From assembly GCA_930633525.1 (NCBI GenBank), contig CAKNFP010000002.1:620001-684000 (forward strand): 64,000 nucleotides of DNA. The letters run 5' to 3'. Shown piece after piece: positions 8,437-16,937 of the stretch. The position numbers and the translations under genes are program-made. The number at the start of each line of letters is the position of its first letter. The stretch's first letter is position 1. The stretch comes from Hyphomicrobiales bacterium (lineage in GTDB: Bacteria > Pseudomonadota > Alphaproteobacteria > Rhizobiales > Beijerinckiaceae). Under the pieces are notes generated by a model. The model saw nothing but the letters and a program-made list of their open reading frames with translations. It did not search any database and was not told the DNA's origin.

Positions 8437-9744
8437 ATGTCCCAGATGCATCTTGGCGTATTCGTTCTGGGGACGGGACACCATGTATCCGCTTGGAAAC
8501 TTCCGGACGCATGGGGAAACGCCGAAGATCTGAGCCTGCTGCAACACGTCGCCAGTACGGCCGAGCGCGGTAAATTCGACCTCATATTCTTTGCCGATGC
8601 CCTGAATACGGGTCCCACCGTACATCCCTCGATGATGGTACGGCTCGAACCCCTGACATTACTGTCTGCTCTCGCGATGACGACGAGCCATATCGGGCTT
8701 GCGGCGACGGCCTCTGCGACCTACAGCGAGCCCTATAATCTCGCACGCCTGTTCGCCTCGCTGGATCACATCAGCGGCGGCCGGGCGGCCTGGAATGTTG
8801 TCACAGGTGCCTTTCCTGAGGCGGCATTGAACTTCAGCCGCGACCACCATCCGCCGCATGCCCAGCGCTATGCATCCGCAACGGAGTTCGTGAAAGTCGC
8901 CAAGGGCCTCTGGGACAGCTGGGAAGATGGCGCCATTGTCATGGACAAGCGCGCGGGTCAGTTCGCGGATACATCGCGGATGCATGTCCTCGACCACAAG
9001 GGCGAGTTCTATACTGTAAAGGGCCCCTTGAATATCTCGCGCCCCCCGCAGGGACACCCGGTTATTATTCAGGCTGGAGCTTCCGATGCCGGCCGGACGC
9101 TTGCCGCGTCGATCGCCGAAATCGTTTTCGCCGTTCAGCAGGACCTCACCGCGGCCAAGGCGTTCCGGGCTGATCTGCGGGAGCTGGCCAGCAAGGCCGG
9201 CCGCGATCCCGACCATATGAAAGTCATGCCTGGCGTTTCGCCGATCATCGGCGAGACCGAAGCCGACGCCAAGGCGAAGCTTGCCATGCTGGGCGAGATG
9301 ATGGATCCGAAATCGGCTCTCAAGGTGCTGTCCGAGCGCCTCGGGCAGGATCTCTCGGACTATCCGCTGGATGGGCCGGTCCCTGAACTGCCCCCGTCGA
9401 GCATGATGCAGGGGCACGCGGTAACGCTGACGGCCATGGCCAAGGCCAAGAACATGACGCTGCGGGAATTGCGCAACTATGCCGCGGCCGCCATGGGACA
9501 CCGTCTCCTCGTCGGGACACCGGAGATGGTCGCCGACGGCCTGGAGGAATGGTTTGCGGCTGGCGCGGCCGACGGCTTCAATATCATGCCGTCGTGGTTT
9601 CCCGGAGCCTTCGACGATTTCGTCGATCACGTCGTCCCGATCCTCCAGAAGCGCGGGTTGTTCCGCACCGAATATACCGGACGCACGTTGCGCGATCACC
9701 TCGGTCTGCCGCGTCCCGCCGCCACGACGCCAGCTATCGGCTGA
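8437..9744 (+). CDS. LLM-class flavin-dependent monooxygenase (NtaA/SnaA/DszA type)
   Basis: Bacterial-luciferase-like monooxygenase of 435 residues using FMNH2 supplied by a separate reductase. Typical segments are FDLIFFADAL, LEPLTLLSALA, HIGLAATASATYSEPYNLAR, DHISGGRAAWNVVT and HPVIIQAGASDAGR, in the order seen in the nitrilotriacetate/pristinamycin/dibenzothiophene-sulfone monooxygenase branch. The strong AGGAGG site upstream supports ATG 8437. It is followed by a terminator-like hairpin (9748-9789) and is probably monocistronic. No flavin reductase is encoded nearby. The substrate cannot be predicted; this branch cleaves C-N and C-S bonds in xenobiotics. Confidence 0.92.
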   Translation: MSQMHLGVFVLGTGHHVSAWKLPDAWGNAEDLSLLQHVASTAERGKFDLIFFADALNTGPTVHPSMMVRLEPLTLLSALAMTTSHIGLAATASATYSEPYNLARLFASLDHISGGRAAWNVVTGAFPEAALNFSRDHHPPHAQRYASATEFVKVAKGLWDSWEDGAIVMDKRAGQFADTSRMHVLDHKGEFYTVKGPLNISRPPQGHPVIIQAGASDAGRTLAASIAEIVFAVQQDLTAAKAFRADLRELASKAGRDPDHMKVMPGVSPIIGETEADAKAKLAMLGEMMDPKSALKVLSERLGQDLSDYPLDGPVPELPPSSMMQGHAVTLTAMAKAKNMTLRELRNYAAAAMGHRLLVGTPEMVADGLEEWFAAGAADGFNIMPSWFPGAFDDFVDHVVPILQKRGLFRTEYTGRTLRDHLGLPRPAATTPAIG

Positions 9745-9747
9745 AAG

Positions 9748-9789
9748 AAATCGCGGCACGCTGTCGATGACCGCGCGCCGCGATTTTTT
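9748..9789 (+). terminator. Rho-independent terminator after the monooxygenase gene
   Basis: AAATCGCGGC (9748-9757 region) pairs perfectly with GCCGCGATTT (9777-9786), a 10-bp stem with a loop of about 20 bases, followed by a further T-run to 9789. The A-rich upstream flank means it may also work on the opposite strand for the convergent dehydrogenase gene. Confidence 0.7.
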
Positions 9790-9911
9790 GCCTGATCACA
9801 GAAGGATCCAGCCCCTTTCCCGTAAACTCAGGTTCATCGGAAAGGTTCTATCTTTTTGATTTTAGGCATTTCCGGCCGCAAAGCCGCTTCGTACTTTTTG
9901 CTGGAATTTCC

Positions 9912-10898
9912 CTAGAGCCGATCCAGGGCCTGCCTAACCGGCACGTCGACGCGATGGAGGAGCTCCGCGCCGGCTGCAAATCGGCCGGCGTTGTCGGCGA
10001 CGAGCCTCGTCAACCGCCCCGCAAGCGCCGCACTCCCAAAGCCCGCCACATGCGGCGTAATGATGGTATTCGGCATCCCCCACAAGGGATCGTCAGCCGG
10101 CAGAGGCTCCGGCTCGGTCACGTCCAGGGCCGCACCGGCGAGCCGACCTGCTTTGAGAGCATCTGCAAGCGCGGCGGCGTCCACCGTCCCGCCCCGCGAT
10201 ACATTGACCAGCACGGCGTGAGCCGGCAGGCAGGCAAGCCCATCCGCATCGATGATATGCCGCGTCTGGGCGGAGAGCGGCAAAGTCACAATGAGCGCAT
10301 CCGTCTCCTTGAGAAGCGCCCGCAGTTGTCCAACCTGCACCATGCGATCGGGTGCCGGCCCTGCGTCGGCCGGCAGGCCGCTCCGTGTAACGCCGACAAC
10401 ATGTACGCCGAAGGGGCGCAGACGCGCCGCGATTTCGCGCCCGATGCTGCCAAAGCCAAGGATGGTGACAGTCTTGCCTTCCAGTGAGGCCAGACGCGGG
10501 CGGATGCTTGCATCCCACTGCCTCCTGTCCTGAGCCTGGTGACAATCCGGCAGTTGCCGGACCAGCGCCAGGAGCAAGGTCACGGCATGTTCGGCAACAG
10601 TCGGCGACCAGCATTCCCCGGCATTGGTGAGCACGGTCTTTGCCGGGATGCCGTGGAGTTGCGGCCCATCATAGCCCGCCGATAGAAACTGGATCCACCG
10701 AAGCGCGCCGCCATGCCGGCAGAGCTCGTCGGCGAACCCTGCCGTATAAAGGCCTGGATTGCTCATCACCAGGACATCGGCACCGTCGATCGCGGCCGAA
10801 AGCTCCGCTTGATCGGCAACGAGCCGCACCTCGCCAAACGGCGTCAACGCCGCCGTGATACTGTCGCGGGCAATGCTCGTGAGGAGCGCCGTCTTCAC
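9912..10898 (-). CDS. D-isomer-specific 2-hydroxyacid dehydrogenase
   Basis: NAD(P)H-dependent 2-oxoacid reductase / 2-hydroxyacid dehydrogenase, 328 residues. Visible are the Rossmann motif LGFGSIGREIA (residues 147-157), catalytic Arg in VNVSRGG (R235), Glu in TEPEPLP (about 261-263) and the general-acid His in ITPHVAGFG (H282). It is the last gene of a minus-strand set in which the acyl-CoA enzymes come first; the thioesterase gene ends 40 bases before its start. It could reduce or oxidise a 2-hydroxy/2-oxo acid released from that pathway. GyaR/GhrA-like substrates (glyoxylate, hydroxypyruvate) are also possible. Confidence 0.92.
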   Translation of the reverse strand: MKTALLTSIARDSITAALTPFGEVRLVADQAELSAAIDGADVLVMSNPGLYTAGFADELCRHGGALRWIQFLSAGYDGPQLHGIPAKTVLTNAGECWSPTVAEHAVTLLLALVRQLPDCHQAQDRRQWDASIRPRLASLEGKTVTILGFGSIGREIAARLRPFGVHVVGVTRSGLPADAGPAPDRMVQVGQLRALLKETDALIVTLPLSAQTRHIIDADGLACLPAHAVLVNVSRGGTVDAAALADALKAGRLAGAALDVTEPEPLPADDPLWGMPNTIITPHVAGFGSAALAGRLTRLVADNAGRFAAGAELLHRVDVPVRQALDRL

Positions 10899-10938
10899 GA
10901 ATGATCCACCGTATTCGGGGATTTAATCGAGTATTTCA

Positions 10939-11328
10939 TTATTGATTGCTTGGCGCTGGAGATTTCTTGGCAAGACGATCCACGAAACGGGCGATATCCA
11001 CGACAAACCGCTCGTGGGTGCATGTCCCGATCTTTTCCTGTTCGTCATGCGCCTCAAGCGTGAAACTGACCCGCTTGCCCTCGGTGGCGGTGATGCGCGC
11101 CGTGATCGTGACGGTCTGGCCCAAAGGCGTTGCCGCCAGATGCTGCAGCGAGGCGCCCGTGCCGACGGAGCCTTCGCCGGCCGACAGCCGATCCGCCATG
11201 GCGGCAATCGCGGCCTTCTCGAACAAGCCGAGGAGCGCGGGCGTTGCCAGCACCGGGAAACCCGCATTGCCATGCTGCTCGGCGCTCATCTCGGGTGTTA
11301 CCACGAAAGTACTTTTATGCTCACTCAT
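10939..11328 (-). CDS. FlK-like hotdog-fold acyl-CoA thioesterase
   Basis: Small thioesterase of 129 residues that should hydrolyse an acyl-CoA. It resembles the fluoroacetyl-CoA thioesterase family. Thr29, Glu37 and His63 keep exactly the spacing of the FlK catalytic Thr42/Glu50/His76 (8 and 26 residues). HLAATPLGQTVTITARI and KIGTCTHERFVVD are typical. I chose the ATG at 11328 with AAGGA upstream; an upstream in-frame start would add a Cys/Pro-rich stretch with no homology. It starts 32 bases after the acyl-CoA synthetase gene, so it is in the same operon. True fluoroacetyl-CoA activity is not implied; many relatives have other substrates. Confidence 0.83.
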   Translation of the reverse strand: MSEHKSTFVVTPEMSAEQHGNAGFPVLATPALLGLFEKAAIAAMADRLSAGEGSVGTGASLQHLAATPLGQTVTITARITATEGKRVSFTLEAHDEQEKIGTCTHERFVVDIARFVDRLAKKSPAPSNQ

Positions 11329-11360
11329 GGGACAATCCTTCGAAGATATCGCATCACTAT

Positions 11361-13472
11361 TCAGAGGGCGGGGATCGTACGGCGCGGGATGATGAGAGCA
11401 TCCACAGCGATACATCCCTTGCCGCGCTCCAGGACCTTGATCGGGTTGACGTCGATCTCGTCGATGCTGTCCCGGTTCGCCCAGGCGAAATCGGCAATGG
11501 CATAGATATTGGCGACCAGCGCCTCAATGTCGGCAGGCGGCGCTCCACGCACACCTTGAAGGATCGTGGCAGCCACCCGCGTCTCCGCGATCATGGCTTC
11601 CGCGTCGCCCTCCCTGAGCGGCAGCGGCCGCAGGGTCACGTCACGCAGCACCTCGACAAGTGTTCCGCCCAAGCCGAAGGCGAGCACCAACCCGAACTCA
11701 GGGTCGCGGTTCACGCCGGCAAAGACCTCGACACCGCCCTGCACCATCTCCTGCATCAGCATGCCCTGGATACAGGGCTTGCCTGGCACCGCCGCCAGCT
11801 TCTCCTCGAGGCGTGCCCATGCCGCAGCCAGCGCCGCCTCGTCGCGGATGCCCAGTTCCACCAGCCCATATTCGGATTTATGGGCAATGTCGTCGGACGC
11901 GACTTTCAGCACCACGGCTCCGCCAAATTCGGAGAAGCCGGCCTTGGCCTCGTCCAGCGAGCGGAACAGCCCCTCCCTGGTCACCGAAAGCCCTGCCTCT
12001 GCCAGGAGTGCCTTGGCATCCCGTTCGTTGATCGTCGCCCGATCGGTGGCAATTGCGCTCGCCTTCACGCGGATCGGGCGTTCAGGCATTTGAGGTCGCG
12101 CCCAATGGGCGAGCTTTCTGACGGCACCAAGACCTTCGACGATGCCACTGAGAAAGCCAACGCCCGCGGCTCGTACGATCGCCTCCTGGTCCCGCCGGAA
12201 AACACCGGCGCGCGTGGACAGGAGAAAGAAGGGCTTGTCGCTCTCACGCGCCGCATCGGCCACCATATGCGCGTAGACGAGATCTTCAGCCGGCTCGTCG
12301 AGGGGATGTCCATCCATGCCATCGCAGAGAAGCGTCACCGCATCGTAGTTGGCGGATTGGCCCAGCACCCGCAGCGCGTGGGGATAGTTGGTGTTGGGGT
12401 CGCCTGAACCCCATGCATCGAGCGGGTTACCGTCGCCCGTGATACGACCGACGACCCGCTCGACCTCAGCACGCTCCGAAGCGGCAAGCGGCGGCAGATC
12501 GAAGCCGGCTTCGGCCGCGATATCGAGCACGAGCTCCGCCTGCCCGCCAGAACCGGTCATCACAGCCAGCCGCTCACCCCGCGGATAGCGCCCGCCCTGC
12601 ACCGCAGCGAGGACCTCGGTCATCTCGCCGAGCGTGCCAACCTCGATTGCCCGATGGGCAGCCAGCGCGGCGCTGAAGACCCGCGACTCTCCAGCAAGGC
12701 CTCCTGTATGGGTCGTGATGGAATGCTTGGCCCGCGCACTCTTTCCCACTTTCAGAGCGACGACCGGCTTGCCGGCATCGGCCGCCCGGTCCAGGAGCGC
12801 CACGAAGCGCTCCGGCTCACGCACCGACTCCAGGAAAAGGGCGATCGTTCGGGTCTGCGGGTCTGCGATCATGTATTCCATGAAATCGCAAGTTGTCAGC
12901 ACCGCCTCATTGCCGGACGAGATGATGTGGCTGAACCCGAAACGGCGGCAATCGGAGGCCAGCGCGATGCAGATCGCGCCGCTCTGGGAAATGAGGCCGA
13001 CATTCCCATTGACCTCCATGGGATCAAGCACCTCATGGAGATAGGTGGATGATCGGGTGGAGGGGCTCAATGCGCCCATGCAGTTGGGACCGCATAATGC
13101 GATCCCCGCCTCGTTGCTCAATCCCGTGATGAAGGCTCCGAGTTTCTGGGCCTCCGCGTCGGATGATTCCGAGAACCCGCCGGCATAGATCGCGGCAGCG
13201 CCGACGCCCTTCTCGGCCGCATCCTGAAATGCCTGCGGCAGATGCGCATTGCCGAGACAGAAGGCCACCGTATCGATATGGCCTGGCACGTCGGTCAGGC
13301 GTGCATAAGCGGGATACCCGAGAATCACATCACGCTTGGGATTGATCGGATAGATCTCGCCGGGAAATCCCATCCGCTGCAGCGAAACGAGAATGTTGCG
13401 GCCGGCGGACGGGCGTTCGGAAGCGCCCACGATCGCAATTGAACGGGCGTTCAGCAGTGCATCGATGGTCAT
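11361..13472 (-). CDS. NDP-forming acyl-CoA synthetase (acetate-CoA ligase family)
   Basis: Joins CoA to a carboxylic acid with ATP, or the reverse, through a phosphohistidine. It has 703 residues with the fused layout: CoA-binding Rossmann domain (IAIVGASERPSAGRN), succinyl-CoA-ligase-like domain with GLISQSGAICIA, phospho-His segment ITTHTGGLAGE, and a C-terminal ATP-grasp domain (VVLKVASDDIAHKSEYG, LAFGLGGTLVEVLRDV). GGAG precedes the ATG. It lies 26 bases after the enoyl-CoA hydratase gene. With the hydratase and thioesterase it forms an activation-hydration-hydrolysis set for a short or branched unsaturated acid. The specific acid is unknown. Confidence 0.93.
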   Translation of the reverse strand: MTIDALLNARSIAIVGASERPSAGRNILVSLQRMGFPGEIYPINPKRDVILGYPAYARLTDVPGHIDTVAFCLGNAHLPQAFQDAAEKGVGAAAIYAGGFSESSDAEAQKLGAFITGLSNEAGIALCGPNCMGALSPSTRSSTYLHEVLDPMEVNGNVGLISQSGAICIALASDCRRFGFSHIISSGNEAVLTTCDFMEYMIADPQTRTIALFLESVREPERFVALLDRAADAGKPVVALKVGKSARAKHSITTHTGGLAGESRVFSAALAAHRAIEVGTLGEMTEVLAAVQGGRYPRGERLAVMTGSGGQAELVLDIAAEAGFDLPPLAASERAEVERVVGRITGDGNPLDAWGSGDPNTNYPHALRVLGQSANYDAVTLLCDGMDGHPLDEPAEDLVYAHMVADAARESDKPFFLLSTRAGVFRRDQEAIVRAAGVGFLSGIVEGLGAVRKLAHWARPQMPERPIRVKASAIATDRATINERDAKALLAEAGLSVTREGLFRSLDEAKAGFSEFGGAVVLKVASDDIAHKSEYGLVELGIRDEAALAAAWARLEEKLAAVPGKPCIQGMLMQEMVQGGVEVFAGVNRDPEFGLVLAFGLGGTLVEVLRDVTLRPLPLREGDAEAMIAETRVAATILQGVRGAPPADIEALVANIYAIADFAWANRDSIDEIDVNPIKVLERGKGCIAVDALIIPRRTIPAL

Positions 13473-13498
13473 GGAAACTCCAGCCGACAGGCTTGCGA

Positions 13499-14314
13499 TC
13501 AGGTCTTGAACTGATTGGAGCGCCAGGCGAGCGCGGCCTTGAAACCTTCCCGCTCGACCAAGCTGTTGAACTGGCGGCCACTCTCCGTCTCGCTCGCATA
13601 CAGAGCCGTTACGATGTCGTGACCGGCATTAATGGCGTTACGAAAGCCGGCCGCCTCAAGTCCGCGTTTCAGCGCGAGCTTCGTGCGCATCAACACCTCT
13701 GGCCCGATCAGTGACAGCCGCTTCGCATACGCAAGCGTCGCCGATGAAAGTTCCTCCGTCGGAACAACCTTATTGACGATGCCGTATTCGGCGGCGACTT
13801 CAGCAGTGATCTGATCGCCGAAATAGATAAACTCGCGAGCACGCCTGTAACCGGCAATCCACGGCATGACGAATGCGGGACCCGCGTAGCCAAGACGAAC
13901 TTCCGGCTCACCGAACTTCGCATTCTCGGCCGCGATTACGAAATCGCAGAACATCGCGAGCTGGCAACCGCCACCCAGCACATGCCCCTGGACTGAGGCA
14001 ATGACCGGCTTGGCAGCATCGAAAGGCGCCATCTCGGAGCGAACACTGCCCGCGAGATGCTCGTGCCAGCCGATGGCGCTCTCCTCATGGTTGTCTTCGT
14101 CATCGCCCGAAATATCGTGGCCCGCGCAAAAGCTGCGCCCCTCGCCCCGCAGGACCGTGACGGACGTCTGCTTGTCGCGATCAGCCTCGGCGAAGGCATC
14201 GACCAGCATGGTCTTCATTGGCTCGGAAATTGCGTTCAGCTTATCGGGCCTGTTGAGGACAACGTAGCCGATGCCATTCTGGCGTTCATAATAAATGTGT
14301 CGTGTGTCTGACAT
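13499..14314 (-). CDS. Enoyl-CoA hydratase/isomerase family protein
   Basis: Crotonase-fold enzyme of 271 residues acting on acyl-CoA thioesters, typically adding water across a 2,3 double bond. Family features are GIGYVVLNRPDKLNAIS, the oxyanion-hole segment FCAGHDISGDD, and VQGHVLGGGCQLAMFCDFVIA with the second oxyanion hole, then GEPEVRLGYAGPA. It heads the four-gene minus-strand operon and is divergent from the PotD-like gene at 14659. The residue after the second oxyanion hole is not the classic paired Glu, so hydratase versus isomerase or hydrolase activity is open. Confidence 0.92.
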   Translation of the reverse strand: MSDTRHIYYERQNGIGYVVLNRPDKLNAISEPMKTMLVDAFAEADRDKQTSVTVLRGEGRSFCAGHDISGDDEDNHEESAIGWHEHLAGSVRSEMAPFDAAKPVIASVQGHVLGGGCQLAMFCDFVIAAENAKFGEPEVRLGYAGPAFVMPWIAGYRRAREFIYFGDQITAEVAAEYGIVNKVVPTEELSSATLAYAKRLSLIGPEVLMRTKLALKRGLEAAGFRNAINAGHDIVTALYASETESGRQFNSLVEREGFKAALAWRSNQFKT

Positions 14315-14658
14315 GCGGGCTCAGCTCCCGAAAGGCGCTCGGTTAATTACGGAGTCGACGAACGCCGAGAAGAGCCTCCTTGATAACGCGCGTGCAAAGG
14401 GCAGATCAAGGATTTTTATTCCTATTAACAAGCCTCGCAACACTAGCCCGACTGCCTTAATTCGACACAATTAATTGATTTATATGTCTTTTCCTGAAAT
14501 CGACGTGCAATCCCATCGAACCGGGATTAATTTTTTGAAGCAAGTATATTGAACATTATTAAATGTGAGGTTAGGCTGAGCACACTCAAGCGAGTTTCAG
14601 AAGGCCAGCCGGAAAATTCGCACAAGGTCCGACCAGACGGACATGAGGGGAAATCATA
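14315..14658. promoter_or_regulatory. 344-base AT-rich divergent promoter region
   Basis: This separates the enoyl-CoA hydratase operon (minus) from the PotABCD-type operon (plus). It is markedly AT-rich between about 14405 and 14575. TTAATT-cgacac-AATTAA (14457-14474) is an inverted repeat that could bind a regulator. GAGGGGAA at about 14645-14652 is the ribosome binding site for the gene at 14659. No coding frame is supported. Confidence 0.4.
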
Positions 14659-15717
14659 ATGGGCAATACACGGTTCTCAAGCATCATGAATCGGCGCTCC
14701 TTCCTTGAAGCTGCGGGAGCGGCGACTGTAACGATCGGATTCGGCGCGCCCGCGCAGGCTCAGGCAAAGGAATTCGTTTCGACAGTCTTCGGTGGCGTCT
14801 ACGAACGCGAATACCGCAAGCACATCATCGAGCCTTTCGAGAAAGAAACCGGCATCAAGGTTTTGACGAAGACCGGCTTGTCCAGCGAATGGCTGACAAA
14901 CTCGATCGTCAATCGCAGATCACCTGAGATAGACCTTCTACTTCTGCCATATCCCGATAGTATAAAAGCGACGACGGAAGGTCTCGGCCTGCCACTCAGT
15001 GTTGCGGATATCCCGAACATCGCGCAAATCGCCCCGGAATGGTATGATCAATACGATAGGGCCGGGATCGGACTGGACTATGTCGGCTACGGCATCGCCT
15101 ATCGGGAGGACCTCGTACCGACGCCGCCCAAATCCTGGCAGGATCTTTGGAATCCGGCCTATAAAGGCAAGGTGACGGCTCCGGAAATCGGCCAGTGGGG
15201 TTCTTGGGAATTGCTGGTGATGGCCGCCCGCCTCAACGGCGGAAGTGAAGACAAGATGGAGCCCGCCTTCGCCGCGCTCAAGCGCCTGAAGCCAAATATC
15301 AAACAATTCTTCAAAAGTGGCGTCGACATCGCTAATCTCCTCGGCAGCGGCGAGGCTTGGGTCTGTGGCATGACGACAAATATTCCAGCCTACGGACTGA
15401 TTGATGCCGGCAAGCCGGTCAAATTCATCTATCCGTCCGAAGGGGCCATGGCAGGCGCGGTCTCCTACCATATCGCCAAAAACTCCAAGAACGCCGACGC
15501 CTGCAAGAAATTCATCAATTTCGCGCTCGGCAAGGAGGTTCAGGAGAATTTCTGCAACGGAGTCGTGGCTGCCCCGACCAACGTGAATGCTGTTGTCAAC
15601 GAGCGCACCCGCCAACGCGTGCCTTCACGCGAGCATCTCCTGCTTTTCAGCTGGGCTAAAATCATTCCGCAAATGTCGGAGCTCGCCGATCGCTGGAATC
15701 AAGAAGTCGCATTTTGA
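14659..15717 (+). CDS. PotD-like extracellular solute-binding protein
   Basis: Periplasmic binding protein of an ABC importer for a polyamine-like or small organic solute, 352 residues. The N-terminus carries a twin-arginine-like signal (MNRRSFLEAAGAATVTIGFG, then a cleavage region at PAQAQA), so export may be by Tat. The body has the family segments GIKVLTKTG, GIGLDYVGYGIAYREDLVP and KSWQDLWNPAYKGKVTAPEI. An internal ATG at 14686, beginning at MNRRSF, is an alternative start. It heads the operon with a hydrolase, two permeases and an ATPase. The ligand is unknown; the family covers spermidine/putrescine, iron, 2-aminoethylphosphonate and other solutes. Confidence 0.9.
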   Translation: MGNTRFSSIMNRRSFLEAAGAATVTIGFGAPAQAQAKEFVSTVFGGVYEREYRKHIIEPFEKETGIKVLTKTGLSSEWLTNSIVNRRSPEIDLLLLPYPDSIKATTEGLGLPLSVADIPNIAQIAPEWYDQYDRAGIGLDYVGYGIAYREDLVPTPPKSWQDLWNPAYKGKVTAPEIGQWGSWELLVMAARLNGGSEDKMEPAFAALKRLKPNIKQFFKSGVDIANLLGSGEAWVCGMTTNIPAYGLIDAGKPVKFIYPSEGAMAGAVSYHIAKNSKNADACKKFINFALGKEVQENFCNGVVAAPTNVNAVVNERTRQRVPSREHLLLFSWAKIIPQMSELADRWNQEVAF

Positions 15718-15752
15718 AGTGACATTTAACCTGCGTAGGGGTTGGACCATTA

Positions 15753-16937
15753 ATGACGCCTTCCATCTTTTCCCCCGCAGCTGACACGGCCGTCTTCATT
15801 CCGGGTGGATCGGACGACGATCCGTCCCTGCGCGACAGCTGGCGACAGGCAGCGGGGGAATATGACTGGCTCATCGTGGACTTGCATGATGTGACCGCGC
15901 CGGGCGGCCCCTGGCGCGGCGCGGCGACCCCAGGGCAGCCTTCTGGCTGCAGGGTATTGCCAGACATGGATCCCCGCCGCTTTACGATCTACAGCGACGC
16001 GGCGGGCATCTATCTCGTTTCCTGCATCGATCTGCTCCTGCGGTCGCATGGGGTGCGCCGGCTGCTTTTCATAGGAACCCCGAACGCGAGCTTGCGTCAG
16101 ACACTCGATAGCTTCGCGGCCCTTCAAGGCTACGCCATAGACTATCGGGACACCCCGCCCGCTCCCACGCCACGAGAGCGGTGCGATACAGATATGCGGC
16201 AGCCTATGATCCTTCCCGATCTGGCGGCACGAGTGTCTCCACGCCACGCTGCGCTGGTCCTGATCGACGTGCAAAATGATTTCTGCGCGGACGAAGGGGC
16301 AACCGGACGCAGCGGCCAGCCTGTCACCATGATCAAGAGCGCGGTCGGACGCATTCGTGCCCTGCTGTCGGCCGCCAGAGATGCGGGTGTCTTTGTCGTT
16401 CATGTCCGTGCCGAATACGGTGCGCCCTTCAGATCCGTGAGTTCGCCTTATCGCTTTCCGATCGATGGCGGGCGGGAACCGGCCGTCTGGACGGCCTCGG
16501 CCGCAGATCTGTCGCAAGCGGAGCGCTTTTCGAACGCATCGGTGGAGGTCTGTCTCCCCGGAAGCTGGGGCGCTGAGTTCATTGACGGAATCGAGCCTTT
16601 GCCTAACGAGGCCGTCATCACCAAGCATCGCTTCGGCGCTTTTGCCGATACGGGCCTCGACCGCCTGCTGCGGTCGCGAGGGATCTCGAGTTTGATCGTG
16701 GCCGGTGTCACCACAAACTGCTGTGTGGAGACAACCGCACGCGAAGCGGTTATGCGGGACTTTCACTTGGTCGTCGCAGAGGATTGTGTGGCGGTGAAGG
16801 ATCACCTTGTCGATCTTCATCGGGCAAGCCTCGAGTCACTCGGGCTGTATTTCGGCCTGGTCCGGCCATCGCCCGTCATCATGGCCCAGTGGACTGATGC
16901 AAAAGCCGAACGCGGTAATGTCCGTTCGCCGGCGTGA
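15753..16937 (+). CDS. Two-domain isochorismatase-like cysteine hydrolase
   Basis: The C-terminal domain (about residues 155-375) is an isochorismatase-superfamily amidohydrolase with Asp172 (VLIDVQNDFC), Lys291 (VITKHRFG) and Cys324 (TTNCCVETT), the complete catalytic triad. The N-terminal 140 residues are a shortened, degenerate copy of the same fold. IVDLHDV (D43) matches the Asp segment, and 77-134 (IDLLLRSHGVRRLLFIGTPN) aligns with RLLRSRGISSLIVAGVTTNC, with Pro at the Lys position and Ser113 at the Cys position. Its stop overlaps the following permease start (GTGA), so it works with this importer, probably hydrolysing an imported amide or carbamate. Confidence 0.88.
   Translation: MTPSIFSPAADTAVFIPGGSDDDPSLRDSWRQAAGEYDWLIVDLHDVTAPGGPWRGAATPGQPSGCRVLPDMDPRRFTIYSDAAGIYLVSCIDLLLRSHGVRRLLFIGTPNASLRQTLDSFAALQGYAIDYRDTPPAPTPRERCDTDMRQPMILPDLAARVSPRHAALVLIDVQNDFCADEGATGRSGQPVTMIKSAVGRIRALLSAARDAGVFVVHVRAEYGAPFRSVSSPYRFPIDGGREPAVWTASAADLSQAERFSNASVEVCLPGSWGAEFIDGIEPLPNEAVITKHRFGAFADTGLDRLLRSRGISSLIVAGVTTNCCVETTAREAVMRDFHLVVAEDCVAVKDHLVDLHRASLESLGLYFGLVRPSPVIMAQWTDAKAERGNVRSPA

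Noticed and set aside
11130..12407. Plus-strand open frame of 425 codons
   Set aside because: Antisense to the acyl-CoA synthetase and thioesterase genes; composition is typical of a shadow frame.
14457..14474. TTAATT-N6-AATTAA considered as a defined operator
   Set aside because: In an AT-rich stretch a 6-bp inverted repeat has little weight; it is mentioned only as part of the intergenic description.
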